A stretch of DNA of 64,000 bases, from contig CALVBA010000002.1 in NCBI GenBank assembly GCA_944325695.1, forward strand, positions 24,730 to 88,729. Reading direction: 5' to 3'. A program made the position numbers and the translations under genes. Shown piece after piece: positions 1-9,128 of the stretch; positions within the stretch are counted from its first letter, which is position 1; every line of letters begins with the position of its first letter. Under the pieces are notes generated by a model. It worked only from the letters and a program-made list of their open reading frames with translations, was not told the origin of the DNA and did not search any database. The stretch comes from an uncultured Anaeroplasmataceae bacterium (GTDB lineage: Bacteria; Bacillota_I; Bacilli_A; Acholeplasmatales; Anaeroplasmataceae).

Positions 1-1
1 T

Positions 2-253
2 GCTATGGAAGCTTATTTCACACCAATCCTTGAAAGATACTCAGACAGCAATAACGTTGTAAATTTATATGACTTCTTATTAGGTGGAACTGATACTACT
101 TATGCTTTAACATTCGTTAAACAAGAAGATCAAGAACAATATGAAACATATCTAACTAATACACGTAAAGTATTAGATAATTTTAACCAAGAAACTAATT
201 ACATCTACAACAACTGGTGGAATATGTTATCAAATAATAAAGGAGACAAGTAA
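2..253 (+). CDS. C-terminal end of a large lipoprotein-like protein (5' cut by window)
   Basis: The reading frame is open to the left edge, so only about the last 83 residues of a longer protein are visible. The end of the protein (TYL...L, then an aromatic residue followed by WW) resembles the end of the next protein (ATYLPKVLEDL then YQTWW), so this is probably the C-terminus of a tandem paralogue of the PrsA-like lipoprotein that follows. The ribosome-binding site of the next gene lies in its last codons, so the two are likely co-transcribed. No catalytic motif is visible in the fragment and function is inferred only from the neighbour. Confidence 0.55.
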   Translation, partial: AMEAYFTPILERYSDSNNVVNLYDFLLGGTDTTYALTFVKQEDQEQYETYLTNTRKVLDNFNQETNYIYNNWWNMLSNNKGDK

Positions 254-258
254 TAATT

Positions 259-3200
259 ATGAATAAAACTATTACAAAACGTCTATTTGCTTCTTTAGCC
301 ACTATGGGAGTTATTCTTGCTGTAGGGGGATGTAAGAAACAAGAAGATCCAACTAAAACTTTACAAGTTCAAGATGGAAATCAAGTATATGTTAAAGCCG
401 GAAACGGAAATAATGAAATTACTAAACAAGAGTTATATCAAGAGTTACGTTTCAATGCATTTAATTATGTAAATGAAGAAATTGCTAAACAAGTTTTAGA
501 TAACGAAACAATTACTAAAAAGAAATACTATTCTGAAGTTATCTCATATAAAAATGACAGTGATATTGAAGCAATCAAAAAGAGTATTTTAAGTGCAATA
601 TACGGGACAAATGATCTTGATACTATTAATGATTACGATATAACTACTAAGGTTACATACGAAGTAAAATATATCGATAACCTACAAGCAAATTATGGAA
701 TTACTATTACTATCAAGGAAGCTCAAGATATATTAAACTTAACAACGGAAGATATGAAGAATGCTGCGGCTTCTTCATACATCCGTAAGATTATGAATAT
801 TTACGCTCTTGATCGTGCTAAATTCAATTATGCTTTAGATTTAGTAAAAGAATATAACAACGAAGATTTTATCAACAATTATGATGAAGATGATGAGAAT
901 AACGCATACTTCAAAGATACTTCTGTTTTAATTTCAACTGTATTTACTAAAATAGACTATGAAAGTACTGAAACAAGTGATTATTCTGATTTGAAATCAT
1001 ATTACGAAAGTAAAAAAACAACTTTCTATAACGATGAAGAGGAACTAAGAAAATTGATTACATCTGAAGATGAAATTAAAACAAATGACATCTATAACAC
1101 ATATATTATGTCGTTTGATACTTTAGATGAAGCTAATGATGCAATTAATCAAGCTTTAAATAAAAATAAAATTGAAAGTGCTGCTGAAGTTAAAACAATC
1201 TACGAAAACTATTATCAATATTCAGCTAATCTTGATGATTACAATAAAGTTGAATATACTAAAACTGAATTAGAATCTATTAACACTAATGTTGCAACTT
1301 TAGTTGAAGCATTCGCTGAAAACCTAAAAAAATCAGAAGAAAATAAATTGAATTATACAATTGAACCTCGTAATTATGATGGAAAATACTATATTATCAT
1401 GTTAGAATCAAAACAAGATGCAACTGAATTACCAACTTGGGATGAATTCTTAAACTCTCTTCGTGGTGAGGTTACTGAAGAATCGATTTTAACGCAAACT
1501 GAAGCCAAACAAGTATATGATTATATCGTACCATTAATTTATGAAGGAAAAGTTAGTGAAACAGTTAAATCAGCAGCTTTATCACAAGCTACAAAATTAT
1601 CAATTGACGCAAACAGTTCTTTCATCGCTATTAATGAACGTGCATTATCAATCCAATATAGTGTTTATAATGATGATTATCAAATACCTAAAACTTTAGA
1701 AGATACTAGTGTTTTCATGACAATTAATAATACTAAATATTCATTAGAACAAGTATATAACTCATTAGAAGAAATCTATGGTATCACTACTGCACAGGAT
1801 TTATTAATTAATAAAGTTTTATTAAATGATTCAAGTCTTGATTCATATATTACAGATGCTCGTATGGAGTCATATGTAACTGAACTTGAAGATAATATCA
1901 AAGCTTTCAAGAAAGATGAATTATCTTCGCAAGGATATCCAAAATCAATCGGTTTAGATAACTATAAACTTTTAGAATATCATGTCGATGGAGATTTCTC
2001 AAATGATGCAATCTTAAAAAATCACTATGAAGTAGAATTAAGAAAACAATATTTATTAGAAAGTTATTTATTACCAAAATCACTAATTGATAAAGGACAT
2101 AATGATATCGATGATTACGATGATGTTGAAAATGAAGAAATTGTTAACTTCTTAGTGGAAAAAGATTTTTTAACAACACAAAATGATTTTAAAACATTAA
2201 CAATGCTTGCAAATAAAAATCATAAAGATTATTATAGTGCAACGATTTCACATATCTTATTAAGTATCGATTATGATAACGATGGTCAACCTGATGATCC
2301 TAACGATTATATTAAAGCTTTAAAAGATGCTAATCAAACTGAAACATTAAATAAATTTAATAACCGTATTCAAAGTATTATGAATTACGTTTATGATGAA
2401 ATTAAAGCATCAAAATATACAAAACTTGATACAGTATTAAATGATATTGTTAAAAACTATAATAAAAATGGAGCATTAATTAGCAACGCTTCTAAAAATT
2501 GGGGAGATATCAAAAGTGGAGCTGATGATAATACAAATATTAACTTCAGAATCTCTATTAAAACAGAATCACTTGGTGAAATCTCAAGTTCTAACGGTTC
2601 TAATTATGTTTCTTCATTCACTAATGCTGTAAAACGTTTGTATAAACAAATTACTTCACAACCAGGATTTGATTTTGATGCTGATAACTTTGAAGATGCT
2701 TTCTTAATGAAAGACGAAAATAATGTAGACGCTGTTAAATCAACATTTGGATATCACTTCTTAATGGCTACTGATGTTGCTGAACAAGAATCTTTAATTA
2801 ATCGCGTTACTGATGATATTGATTACGAAGAATACGCAGAAGATTATACTGGAAATCCTGATAATATTTTATATTACTTTGATTCTGAATATAACCTTGT
2901 TCCACTAAAAGTAGGAACAGACGGTGATACTGCAATCAATACTGTTATTGGTAGTTCATATTCATTTGAAAGATCATTCTTAGAATCTCTATCAGATGAC
3001 GAAAAAGCTGTTTATGGCTTAACTGGTTTAACTACAAACCAAGCTTTAAATGCTTCATATATCACTATTTCACAAGCAATTATTTATTATTATCAAACAT
3101 CATCTTCTGACGGTGTATATTCATTAAGTGGTGCAGTGGAATCAGCATGTTCTACATTCTTAACGACTTACTTTGATACTTATTCATCAACTACATTTAG

Positions 3201-3423
3201 TACATATATGCTTGCATATCGTTATTCTCAACCACAATTTACTGGTGAAAAGCAACAAAATAGAGCTAGTTTATTAAAACAATATACTGAAAACAATGTG
3301 GAAAACTATGCAACATATTTACCTAAAGTTTTAGAAGATTTAGGATATAATGATGAAGCTAATGAATTAAAAGATAGTACTTTTGAATTCTATCAAACTT
3401 GGTGGACAACATTTAAATTTTAA
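259..3423 (+). CDS. Very large PrsA-like lipoprotein with parvulin-type PPIase signature
   Basis: A 1054-residue protein with a lipoprotein signal peptide (positive start, hydrophobic core, lipobox VGGC, lipidated Cys25), so it should be anchored on the outer face of the membrane. Two motifs typical of parvulin peptidyl-prolyl isomerases are present and correctly spaced: SHILLS at residues 664-669 and FGYHFL at 830-835. The remainder is charged, mostly helical sequence like the chaperone arms of PrsA/SurA. PrsA proteins are usually about 300 residues, so this is more than three times the normal size, and the PPIase part carries a long internal insertion. The start follows AAAGGAG about 12 bases upstream. 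A role in folding secreted proteins is inferred. Confidence 0.7.
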   Translation: MNKTITKRLFASLATMGVILAVGGCKKQEDPTKTLQVQDGNQVYVKAGNGNNEITKQELYQELRFNAFNYVNEEIAKQVLDNETITKKKYYSEVISYKNDSDIEAIKKSILSAIYGTNDLDTINDYDITTKVTYEVKYIDNLQANYGITITIKEAQDILNLTTEDMKNAAASSYIRKIMNIYALDRAKFNYALDLVKEYNNEDFINNYDEDDENNAYFKDTSVLISTVFTKIDYESTETSDYSDLKSYYESKKTTFYNDEEELRKLITSEDEIKTNDIYNTYIMSFDTLDEANDAINQALNKNKIESAAEVKTIYENYYQYSANLDDYNKVEYTKTELESINTNVATLVEAFAENLKKSEENKLNYTIEPRNYDGKYYIIMLESKQDATELPTWDEFLNSLRGEVTEESILTQTEAKQVYDYIVPLIYEGKVSETVKSAALSQATKLSIDANSSFIAINERALSIQYSVYNDDYQIPKTLEDTSVFMTINNTKYSLEQVYNSLEEIYGITTAQDLLINKVLLNDSSLDSYITDARMESYVTELEDNIKAFKKDELSSQGYPKSIGLDNYKLLEYHVDGDFSNDAILKNHYEVELRKQYLLESYLLPKSLIDKGHNDIDDYDDVENEEIVNFLVEKDFLTTQNDFKTLTMLANKNHKDYYSATISHILLSIDYDNDGQPDDPNDYIKALKDANQTETLNKFNNRIQSIMNYVYDEIKASKYTKLDTVLNDIVKNYNKNGALISNASKNWGDIKSGADDNTNINFRISIKTESLGEISSSNGSNYVSSFTNAVKRLYKQITSQPGFDFDADNFEDAFLMKDENNVDAVKSTFGYHFLMATDVAEQESLINRVTDDIDYEEYAEDYTGNPDNILYYFDSEYNLVPLKVGTDGDTAINTVIGSSYSFERSFLESLSDDEKAVYGLTGLTTNQALNASYITISQAIIYYYQTSSSDGVYSLSGAVESACSTFLTTYFDTYSSTTFSTYMLAYRYSQPQFTGEKQQNRASLLKQYTENNVENYATYLPKVLEDLGYNDEANELKDSTFEFYQTWWTTFKF

Positions 3424-3425
3424 TT

Positions 3426-3457
3426 AAAAAAAGCATGACTAAAAATCATGCTTTTTT
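3426..3457. terminator. Bidirectional intrinsic terminator
   Basis: Stem AAAAAGCATGA / TCATGCTTTTT with loop CTAAAAA, flanked by A and T runs, so it can end the lipoprotein transcript on the plus strand and the yhaM transcript on the minus strand. Confidence 0.8.
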
Positions 3458-3474
3458 ATATTTAACAATAGAAA

Positions 3475-3495
3475 ATCCTAGAATAAATCTAGGAT
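3475..3495 (-). terminator. Hairpin overlapping the yhaM stop codon
   Basis: A 7-bp perfect stem ATCCTAG / CTAGGAT includes the TAG stop of yhaM and is followed on the minus strand by TTTTC. It is a weak terminator backed up by the stronger one just downstream. Confidence 0.4.
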
Positions 3496-4415
3496 AATCC
3501 ATGTTTATAAAATTTACTTCGATCTAATACTCCAATTCCCTCAGTAAAATTCCCGATTTCAGTACGGTCTAATGTTTCTGATAAAACACGCATCTTAGAA
3601 TCAATCGAATCTAAATACCATAAAATAACTGCTTCAGCTGTATATGGTTTTTTACATGCTCCATATATTGGTTGACCATGATGTGAAATAACTAAATGTT
3701 TTAGCAATAAAACCTCTTCTTTATTCTGTAAACCATGCTTACAAGCAATACGGTCAATATTAATTGCTCCCATCACTAAATGACCTAACAGTTGTCCTTC
3801 TAAAGAGTATTCTGTCGCCTCAGCTTCAGTAAATTCATCTACTTTTGATAAATCATGTAAGATAATCCCTGCATATAATAAGTCCTTACTAATTCCAGGA
3901 TAAATTTTTAAAAATTGATCAGCCAAATCAATCATTGATGAAGTATGATAAGCTAAGCCACCAATATAATTGTGATGAAAACGAATTGCCGCTGGATATA
4001 TTAAAAATTTCCCTTCATTAGCTTTATATAAATCTTTTACAATCGTTTTAATAACATCATTTTCAATAGACATTATAACACTTCTAATTTTCTCTTTAAT
4101 ATCATTAATCGATACTGGAGCATAATCATAAAATGATTTATAAACACCTTCTACCTCTAAAGTGTTGTCCAAACATTCTAAAATCGGTTTAAAATCAATA
4201 ATACGTAACTGCATTCGTGTTTGATTTTCAACAGCTTTAAAATGGAATTTATATACTTTTTGCACAATTATTTTTTCTACATGTTCACTTTTAATCTTTA
4301 AATTCCCGACTGTTTGGTCTTGGAATGTTACAGTTATGTTACATAAATTATCACTAGAGTTAATTCCTGTAACTAAACCATATAAAATATATTCTTTATT
4401 ATTTTCAAAATTCAT
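3489..4415 (-). CDS. yhaM: 3'-5' exoribonuclease YhaM family (OB-fold + HD domain)
   Basis: A 308-residue cytoplasmic protein with an N-terminal OB-like region (about 1-80) and an HD-type phosphohydrolase domain. The metal ligands expected of the family are visible: HH at 147-148, H157, the HD pair at 187-188, H212 and HH at 245-246. The length and layout match YhaM of Bacillus, which degrades single-stranded RNA and can process DNA 3' ends. The start follows AGAGGTATAAA. It begins one base after the pulA stop, so it is the last gene of a cca-pulA-yhaM unit. Confidence 0.9.
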   Translation of the reverse strand: MNFENNKEYILYGLVTGINSSDNLCNITVTFQDQTVGNLKIKSEHVEKIIVQKVYKFHFKAVENQTRMQLRIIDFKPILECLDNTLEVEGVYKSFYDYAPVSINDIKEKIRSVIMSIENDVIKTIVKDLYKANEGKFLIYPAAIRFHHNYIGGLAYHTSSMIDLADQFLKIYPGISKDLLYAGIILHDLSKVDEFTEAEATEYSLEGQLLGHLVMGAINIDRIACKHGLQNKEEVLLLKHLVISHHGQPIYGACKKPYTAEAVILWYLDSIDSKMRVLSETLDRTEIGNFTEGIGVLDRSKFYKHGLS

Positions 4416-4416
4416 T

Positions 4417-6348
4417 TTATACCTCTTCTACTGCAATATAAATTCCTGGTTTAGTCATTTTTAAAATTTTGCGATGTGTAACTTCATGATCACAATCAAA
4501 AATAACTTCCATTTTTTCATTATATATCTCAAGAATGTAATTGTTTTTTACATACATTCTCATTTTACCATATTTTCCGGTAAATTTAAAGCAGAATGAG
4601 TTTTTAGAAGTCATTGCACCTGTAATATCTTCTGCCTTTAAAAAACCAAAAACACCATCTTTTCTAATTTCTACAATATCTTTAAAAAAAGTCACCAAAT
4701 CACTATTTTTTTGCGCAAGTTGATAATCAATTCCATTAATATAATCACATGAGTTAAACGAATTATGAACCCCTAATTTGGTTCTTAAAAATTCACTTCC
4801 CATATGAATGAATGGAATTCCTTTACTAAATAGCACAATCATTAAAAATAGCTTAACATAATCTCTAATCCAATTAATATTATTATGCGCATAACGTAAA
4901 TAATCATAAATGGTTAATCCATCATGACAATCGACATAATTTATACTTTTATGTGGATTTTTAAATAAATTAGGTGATCCCAAAAATATATTGATAATTT
5001 GATAATTAATCTTTGAAAATGGCAAATTCTTAACATAATCACGAAAAAAATCATTGAAAAATCCCACATTTGGCATTTTATATTCATTATACATATGACT
5101 TTGAATATCATTATTTAAATGATGATTCATTTTCCAACCCTCGCCATATACTAAAATATCTAGAGGTAAATTATTGCGAATTACATTAATTGTTTCAATA
5201 TCTAACAACCCCATCAAATCAAATCTTAATCCGGACAAATTGAATCGCTTTGTTAAATATAAAACTGAGTCAAGAATTAACTTACGAACCATAATTTTTT
5301 CGCTAGCAATATCATTACCACATCCACTATCACTAGTAAAATAACTTCGTTCTTTTCGAAAATAATATCCTGGGTTTGTTATCTCTAGGCAACTTGACAA
5401 CACATCATACATATGATTGTAAACTACATCTAATGTAACCATAAGCTTTTTTTTATGTGCTAAATCTACAACTTTTCTAAAATCGTTTATCGCTTGGTAA
5501 GGCGTTAATTCGTTACTATAGTAATTAGTAATACTAAAAAAAGATAACGGATTATATCCCCAATTATATATTTTTTTATCAACTTCATCAATTCCAGCAA
5601 ATGAATTTAAAGGCATAATTTGAATATGCGTTATACCAATGTTTTTGATGTAGTCAAATCCAATGTTTTCAACATCTTCTAAAATAGCTTTAAATAAACC
5701 CTTATCTTCAAGCATTGTCTGACTTGTTAAATCCCGAATATTGGCCTCATAAATAATCGTTTTATCTAAATCAGTGACTTGTGGTCTTTCGTATATAAAT
5801 TGATATAATTTATTTTCATCTATTATATAATTATCTAATCCAATCAAAACATCACCATATGGATCATTAGTTTTTTCAAAAAAATCAAGATAACGAACAT
5901 AATAGTAATATTTCTTTCCTTCTAAATTACCATAAATAGTTGTATGCCATACTCCATTTTGATATTGTAATTGATACTTAATTTCCTCAACAACAACATA
6001 AACCTCTTTTAAAGCTGGAGCCCACAATTTAAAATCCGTATGATCGTGATGATAAAAATATCCCATTTTTTCTTCTGTTTGAAATCGGATATCATACTCT
6101 TTTGTATCGACAATGTTTCCTAAAACAATTTGGTAGTTTTGATTATTTATCATTAAATTGTAATCTAAATGAACATCTATATCATCTTTAGTTCTTATTT
6201 GATATATTTTTGATGAAACATCTTTAACAATTAAATCAAAAGAGATATCTAAATTATTCAATTGAAAGATAATATCATTCTTAGTTAAATTTTTATTATC
6301 TGTATAAAATAATATGTCTTTAAATGAATCTAAATATGCTTTATTCAT
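4417..6348 (-). CDS. pulA: Type I pullulanase, intracellular (GH13_14)
   Basis: A 643-residue alpha-1,6-glucosidase that debranches alpha-glucans. A CBM48-like module covers about 100-155, followed by the GH13 barrel. The pullulanase signature YNWGYNP is at 261-267, region I DVVYNH at 307-312, region II RFD with nucleophile Asp377, region III YGEGW with acid Glu403, and region IV CHD with Asp476. There is no signal peptide, so it probably acts on stored glycogen or imported maltodextrins. I chose the ATG at 6348 because GAGGAAG sits just upstream; the ATG at 6360 has no such site. It overlaps the end of cca by 8 bases. Confidence 0.92.
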   Translation of the reverse strand: MNKAYLDSFKDILFYTDNKNLTKNDIIFQLNNLDISFDLIVKDVSSKIYQIRTKDDIDVHLDYNLMINNQNYQIVLGNIVDTKEYDIRFQTEEKMGYFYHHDHTDFKLWAPALKEVYVVVEEIKYQLQYQNGVWHTTIYGNLEGKKYYYYVRYLDFFEKTNDPYGDVLIGLDNYIIDENKLYQFIYERPQVTDLDKTIIYEANIRDLTSQTMLEDKGLFKAILEDVENIGFDYIKNIGITHIQIMPLNSFAGIDEVDKKIYNWGYNPLSFFSITNYYSNELTPYQAINDFRKVVDLAHKKKLMVTLDVVYNHMYDVLSSCLEITNPGYYFRKERSYFTSDSGCGNDIASEKIMVRKLILDSVLYLTKRFNLSGLRFDLMGLLDIETINVIRNNLPLDILVYGEGWKMNHHLNNDIQSHMYNEYKMPNVGFFNDFFRDYVKNLPFSKINYQIINIFLGSPNLFKNPHKSINYVDCHDGLTIYDYLRYAHNNINWIRDYVKLFLMIVLFSKGIPFIHMGSEFLRTKLGVHNSFNSCDYINGIDYQLAQKNSDLVTFFKDIVEIRKDGVFGFLKAEDITGAMTSKNSFCFKFTGKYGKMRMYVKNNYILEIYNEKMEVIFDCDHEVTHRKILKMTKPGIYIAVEEV

Positions 6349-7459
6349 AATCTTCCTCATTAATATACTTACTTATCACATCTGAATTGTTTAAAATTTT
6401 ATAATTATTGATTAAATTTGCAAGTTTTTTAAGATATGTCTTACGTTTTTTAGGCTCGATTTTTTCTAAATTTTGTTTAGAAATAGCAATATCTTTCAAT
6501 CTTTTTATTTCAAGATTATCATATTGATCTAATAGATATGTTTTATCTATTTTCATAATGTCTTTAAAAAAAAGTAAAATAATTTTGATTATCTCAATGT
6601 CTTCATCAATAAAATCATGAACATTTATATTTTCGATAGTAAATAAATTCATCTTATTTAATATTTTTTTATTTTCTTTTGAAATATTAAGTGGAATTGT
6701 TAGTTTTAAATGATTAGCTAATAAAAAAAAGTTAATTTCACTTTTAATTTTTATATTATTTTTTAATAAATAATTTATTACTTGATTATAAAAGTAACCA
6801 TCCAATAATTGTGATTCTTTAATATATTTAAATCCTCGGTTATTATTTGTATGAATAATCTTCACTATTTCCTTATGAATTCTATCAATTGATAAAAAAT
6901 GAATTAGATGACGGTTTTTTAAAATAGCCTCAAACGTATTATTATCAATTGAAAAATCAAGTTTAGAAGCAAAATAACAAGCTCTTAACATTCGCAGCGC
7001 ATCATCCTGAAAACTTTTATAAGGATCAATAATTGTTTGAATAATTTGATTTTTTAAATCCTTTTTACCATTAAAAAAATCATGAACAATTAATTTCTTA
7101 TCACAAAACATCGCATTTATTGTAAAATCACGTCTTAATAAATCTTCTTTTAATGACATGGCAAGTTCTGTTTTCGGATGGCGATGATCACTATAAGAAA
7201 TGTCTTTTCGATATGACGTTATCTCAAAAATATATCCCTCTTCCATAATTTTAATATTTAAATATCTAGAATTATCTTCAATAACATTAAAAAATGGTAT
7301 TAATAACACAATATCACAACTTACTGCGATATCAATATCTGTAAAAACTTTTTTCCCCAAAAAGAGATCTCTTGGCATTCCGCCAACAAAATATGCTTCA
7401 TAACCTAAATTATTTATTTTATTTAAAATACTTATTCCGACATCTATTAGTTTCATCAT
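6341..7459 (-). CDS. cca: CCA tRNA nucleotidyltransferase
   Basis: A 372-residue class II nucleotidyltransferase that builds or repairs the CCA end of tRNAs. Visible motifs are GG-x-x-RD (26-31), the metal-binding pair DID (Asp41, Asp43), RRDFTINA (109-116) and DDALRMLRA (152-160). The tail after about 240 is poorly conserved, and there is no HD domain, as in Bacillus. Two adjacent ATG codons follow AGGTGAT; the second (7456) has the better spacing, so the protein may be one residue shorter. First gene of the cca-pulA-yhaM unit. Confidence 0.92.
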   Translation of the reverse strand: MMKLIDVGISILNKINNLGYEAYFVGGMPRDLFLGKKVFTDIDIAVSCDIVLLIPFFNVIEDNSRYLNIKIMEEGYIFEITSYRKDISYSDHRHPKTELAMSLKEDLLRRDFTINAMFCDKKLIVHDFFNGKKDLKNQIIQTIIDPYKSFQDDALRMLRACYFASKLDFSIDNNTFEAILKNRHLIHFLSIDRIHKEIVKIIHTNNNRGFKYIKESQLLDGYFYNQVINYLLKNNIKIKSEINFFLLANHLKLTIPLNISKENKKILNKMNLFTIENINVHDFIDEDIEIIKIILLFFKDIMKIDKTYLLDQYDNLEIKRLKDIAISKQNLEKIEPKKRKTYLKKLANLINNYKILNNSDVISKYINEEDYE

Positions 7460-7472
7460 ATCACCTAGTTAA

Positions 7473-7481
7473 ATTATATCA
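7473..7481 (-). promoter_or_regulatory. Extended -10 promoter of cca-pulA-yhaM
   Basis: Minus-strand TGATATAAT lies 14 bases before the first cca start codon; no good -35 is visible. It diverges from the identical nonamer of yigZ less than 40 bases away. Confidence 0.7.
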
Positions 7482-7509
7482 TAATTTTTCTTTTTAATTA
7501 GTATTGATA

Positions 7510-7518
7510 TGATATAAT
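7510..7518 (+). promoter_or_regulatory. Extended -10 promoter of yigZ
   Basis: TGATATAAT. The expected transcript start near 7525 falls after the upstream in-frame ATG at 7523, which supports 7535 as the true start of yigZ. Confidence 0.7.
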
Positions 7519-7534
7519 ATTAATGGTGATTTTA

Positions 7535-8149
7535 ATGATTTACTTAAAAGAAGATAAAATACGTGAAGAAGTGATTTCTAAATCGACATTTATAACATAT
7601 CTATTTAAAGTCGAAACGGTTGATGATGTTAATAGTATTCTTGCTATGATACGTAAAAAACACTATGATGCAACGCATAATTGTTATGCCTATATTCTCG
7701 GTGATAATGCCAATCAAATGAAATGTAGTGATGATGGTGAACCAGCTAAAACTGCCGGTGCGCCAATGTTAGAAATTTTAAAAAAATATGAAGTTACTAA
7801 TATTTTAGCAATTGTAACACGATATTTTGGAGGAATTAAATTGGGAGCTGGCGGTCTTATTAGAGCTTATAGTGGAGGAGTTAATGATGCCTTAAAAGAG
7901 GCTAAATTCTTAAAAAAAGAAATTTTAAATACTTATAAAGTCGCTTTATCCTACAAAGATTACAACAATCTTTTACCTATTTTAAATAATTATTACATTT
8001 CTTTTAGTGAGTTTTTAGATAATGTTAATCTAACAATTCTAGTCAATTGCGATCAATCTGAATCATTTATTACTGACATAACAAATAAAACCAGTGGTAA
8101 TGCCAAAATTATTTCTTTAGGATTAGATTATAAGTTTATTGATGTTTAA
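7535..8149 (+). CDS. yigZ: YigZ / IMPACT family protein (UPF0029)
   Basis: A 204-residue protein of the YigZ/YvyE family. The conserved core is visible: HNCYAYILG, SDDGEPAKTAGAP (the family hallmark) and TRYFGGIKLGAGGLIRAYSG, followed by the smaller C-terminal ferredoxin-like half. The biochemical role in bacteria is not settled; related IMPACT proteins bind translation factors. I use the ATG at 7535 because GGTGAT precedes it and the extended -10 at 7510-7518 would place an ATG at 7523 outside the mRNA. It converges on spoIIID and overlaps that gene's 3' end by 14 bases. Confidence 0.88.
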   Translation: MIYLKEDKIREEVISKSTFITYLFKVETVDDVNSILAMIRKKHYDATHNCYAYILGDNANQMKCSDDGEPAKTAGAPMLEILKKYEVTNILAIVTRYFGGIKLGAGGLIRAYSGGVNDALKEAKFLKKEILNTYKVALSYKDYNNLLPILNNYYISFSEFLDNVNLTILVNCDQSESFITDITNKTSGNAKIISLGLDYKFIDV

Positions 8150-8381
8150 TATATTTTTGTTTAGTGATATATCCGCCTCGTAAATGGCGGATTTTTTTAT
8201 TATACGCTAGTAATTCTAAAACTTTATTATAAAGTTCAATATCAACCTTAGGTAGTATCGTGTGGATATCTTTGTGTATTTTAGATTTAGAAATACCAGT
8301 AATTGATGCAACTTCCCGTATTGTTTTATAATCTTTTAACAATTCTAAAGCAATATCTTTTATATAATTTTCACCACGCAT
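8136..8381 (-). CDS. spoIIID: Sporulation transcription factor SpoIIID
   Basis: An 81-residue helix-turn-helix regulator. The sequence follows Bacillus SpoIIID closely: an N-terminal YIKD, the HTH (REVASITGISKSKIHKD, about 23-39), LPKV, then the diagnostic IRHLRGGYITKQKY near the C-terminus. In spore formers it acts in the mother cell, switching genes between the sigma-E and sigma-K phases. The start follows GAGGTGTATTT. It lies directly downstream of spoIIQ, as in Bacillus. Its last codons contain the terminator of the opposing yigZ gene. Confidence 0.93.
   Translation of the reverse strand: MRGENYIKDIALELLKDYKTIREVASITGISKSKIHKDIHTILPKVDIELYNKVLELLAYNKKIRHLRGGYITKQKYIKHQ
8171..8198 (+). 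terminator. yigZ terminator embedded in spoIIID
   Basis: Stem ATCCGCC / GGCGGAT, loop TCGTAAAT, then a run of seven T. It lies inside the spoIIID coding sequence, over the codons for HLRGG-Y-I. Confidence 0.85.
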
Positions 8382-8404
8382 AAATACACCTCAAAAAATT
8401 ATAT

Positions 8405-8427
8405 GAAAAAAGACTATTAAATAGTCT
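8405..8427 (-). terminator. Terminator downstream of spoIIQ
   Basis: Minus-strand stem AGACTA / TAGTCT with a 5-base loop, followed by six T. It separates spoIIQ from spoIIID. Confidence 0.75.
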
Positions 8428-9073
8428 ATTTTTCTTCTGTATTTAAATCATTAATTTTTTGACCAATGACTTTGCGTGGATCAATTGTATTACCATTTAA
8501 TACTGTTTTTAAATGAATGTGATTTTTAGCATCAACATCGATAACAGATGTTCCTGAAGTTCCTATAATTCCATTAGTTTTAACAGAATCACCAACTTTA
8601 ACATTTACCTCAGATAAAGAGCGATAATGACTTACTAATCCATTATCATGTTTAATCACAATTTCCATTCCATAACCTGGGTATTCTTCTACCGATTCAA
8701 CAACACCTTCATAGATTGCAAGACATGCAAAGTTAACATTTTCTTCCGTTGAGTAGCTAATTCCCATTGATTTAATCATTTCATTGTCGGATATGATTAC
8801 TGATTGTTCTTTTTCATCTTCACTTGTTCCATAAAAATATCTTGTGATAACAAAATCACCTTTTAATGGTAATTTGATTTCACTATCTAATTTATCTGTT
8901 GAAATCGGATTACTTGTAGATGGAGTATCATCGGGCGGACCATCAACACCTGCATCTGGACCACCTAAATTTAAAGTGATTAAAATAATACTTGAGAGGA
9001 TTAAAGCACATAATCCTGCAAAAACGAGAATTTCTTTTCGATTTTTTAAAAAAGCCTGATATTTATCTTTCAA
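8426..9073 (-). CDS. spoIIQ: SpoIIQ-like forespore membrane protein (degenerate M23 domain)
   Basis: A 215-residue protein with a short cytoplasmic start, one membrane segment (about 16-36), a linker rich in Pro/Ser/Thr/Asp, and a LytM/M23 domain (about 68-205). The usual zinc motif HxGxD is replaced by SMGIS (102-106), while HIH (185-187) is kept, so peptidase activity is unlikely, as in Bacillus SpoIIQ. That protein forms the forespore half of the engulfment channel. The start is TTG at 9073, after GAGGTGAAAAT. The neighbour spoIIID supports the call over a generic M23 protein. Confidence 0.85.
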   Translation of the reverse strand: MKDKYQAFLKNRKEILVFAGLCALILSSIILITLNLGGPDAGVDGPPDDTPSTSNPISTDKLDSEIKLPLKGDFVITRYFYGTSEDEKEQSVIISDNEMIKSMGISYSTEENVNFACLAIYEGVVESVEEYPGYGMEIVIKHDNGLVSHYRSLSEVNVKVGDSVKTNGIIGTSGTSVIDVDAKNHIHLKTVLNGNTIDPRKVIGQKINDLNTEEK

Positions 9074-9079
9074 ATTTTC

Positions 9080-9100
9080 ACCTCAAATATATTATGAGGT
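9080..9100 (-). promoter_or_regulatory. Hairpin that pairs the spoIIQ ribosome-binding site
   Basis: The minus strand reads ACCTCA, nine bases, then TGAGGT; the second arm is the GAGGT Shine-Dalgarno sequence of spoIIQ. The site could therefore be masked in the mRNA. Confidence 0.45.
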
Positions 9101-9128
9101 TATATTATTAATAATATACTAAAGTTTT

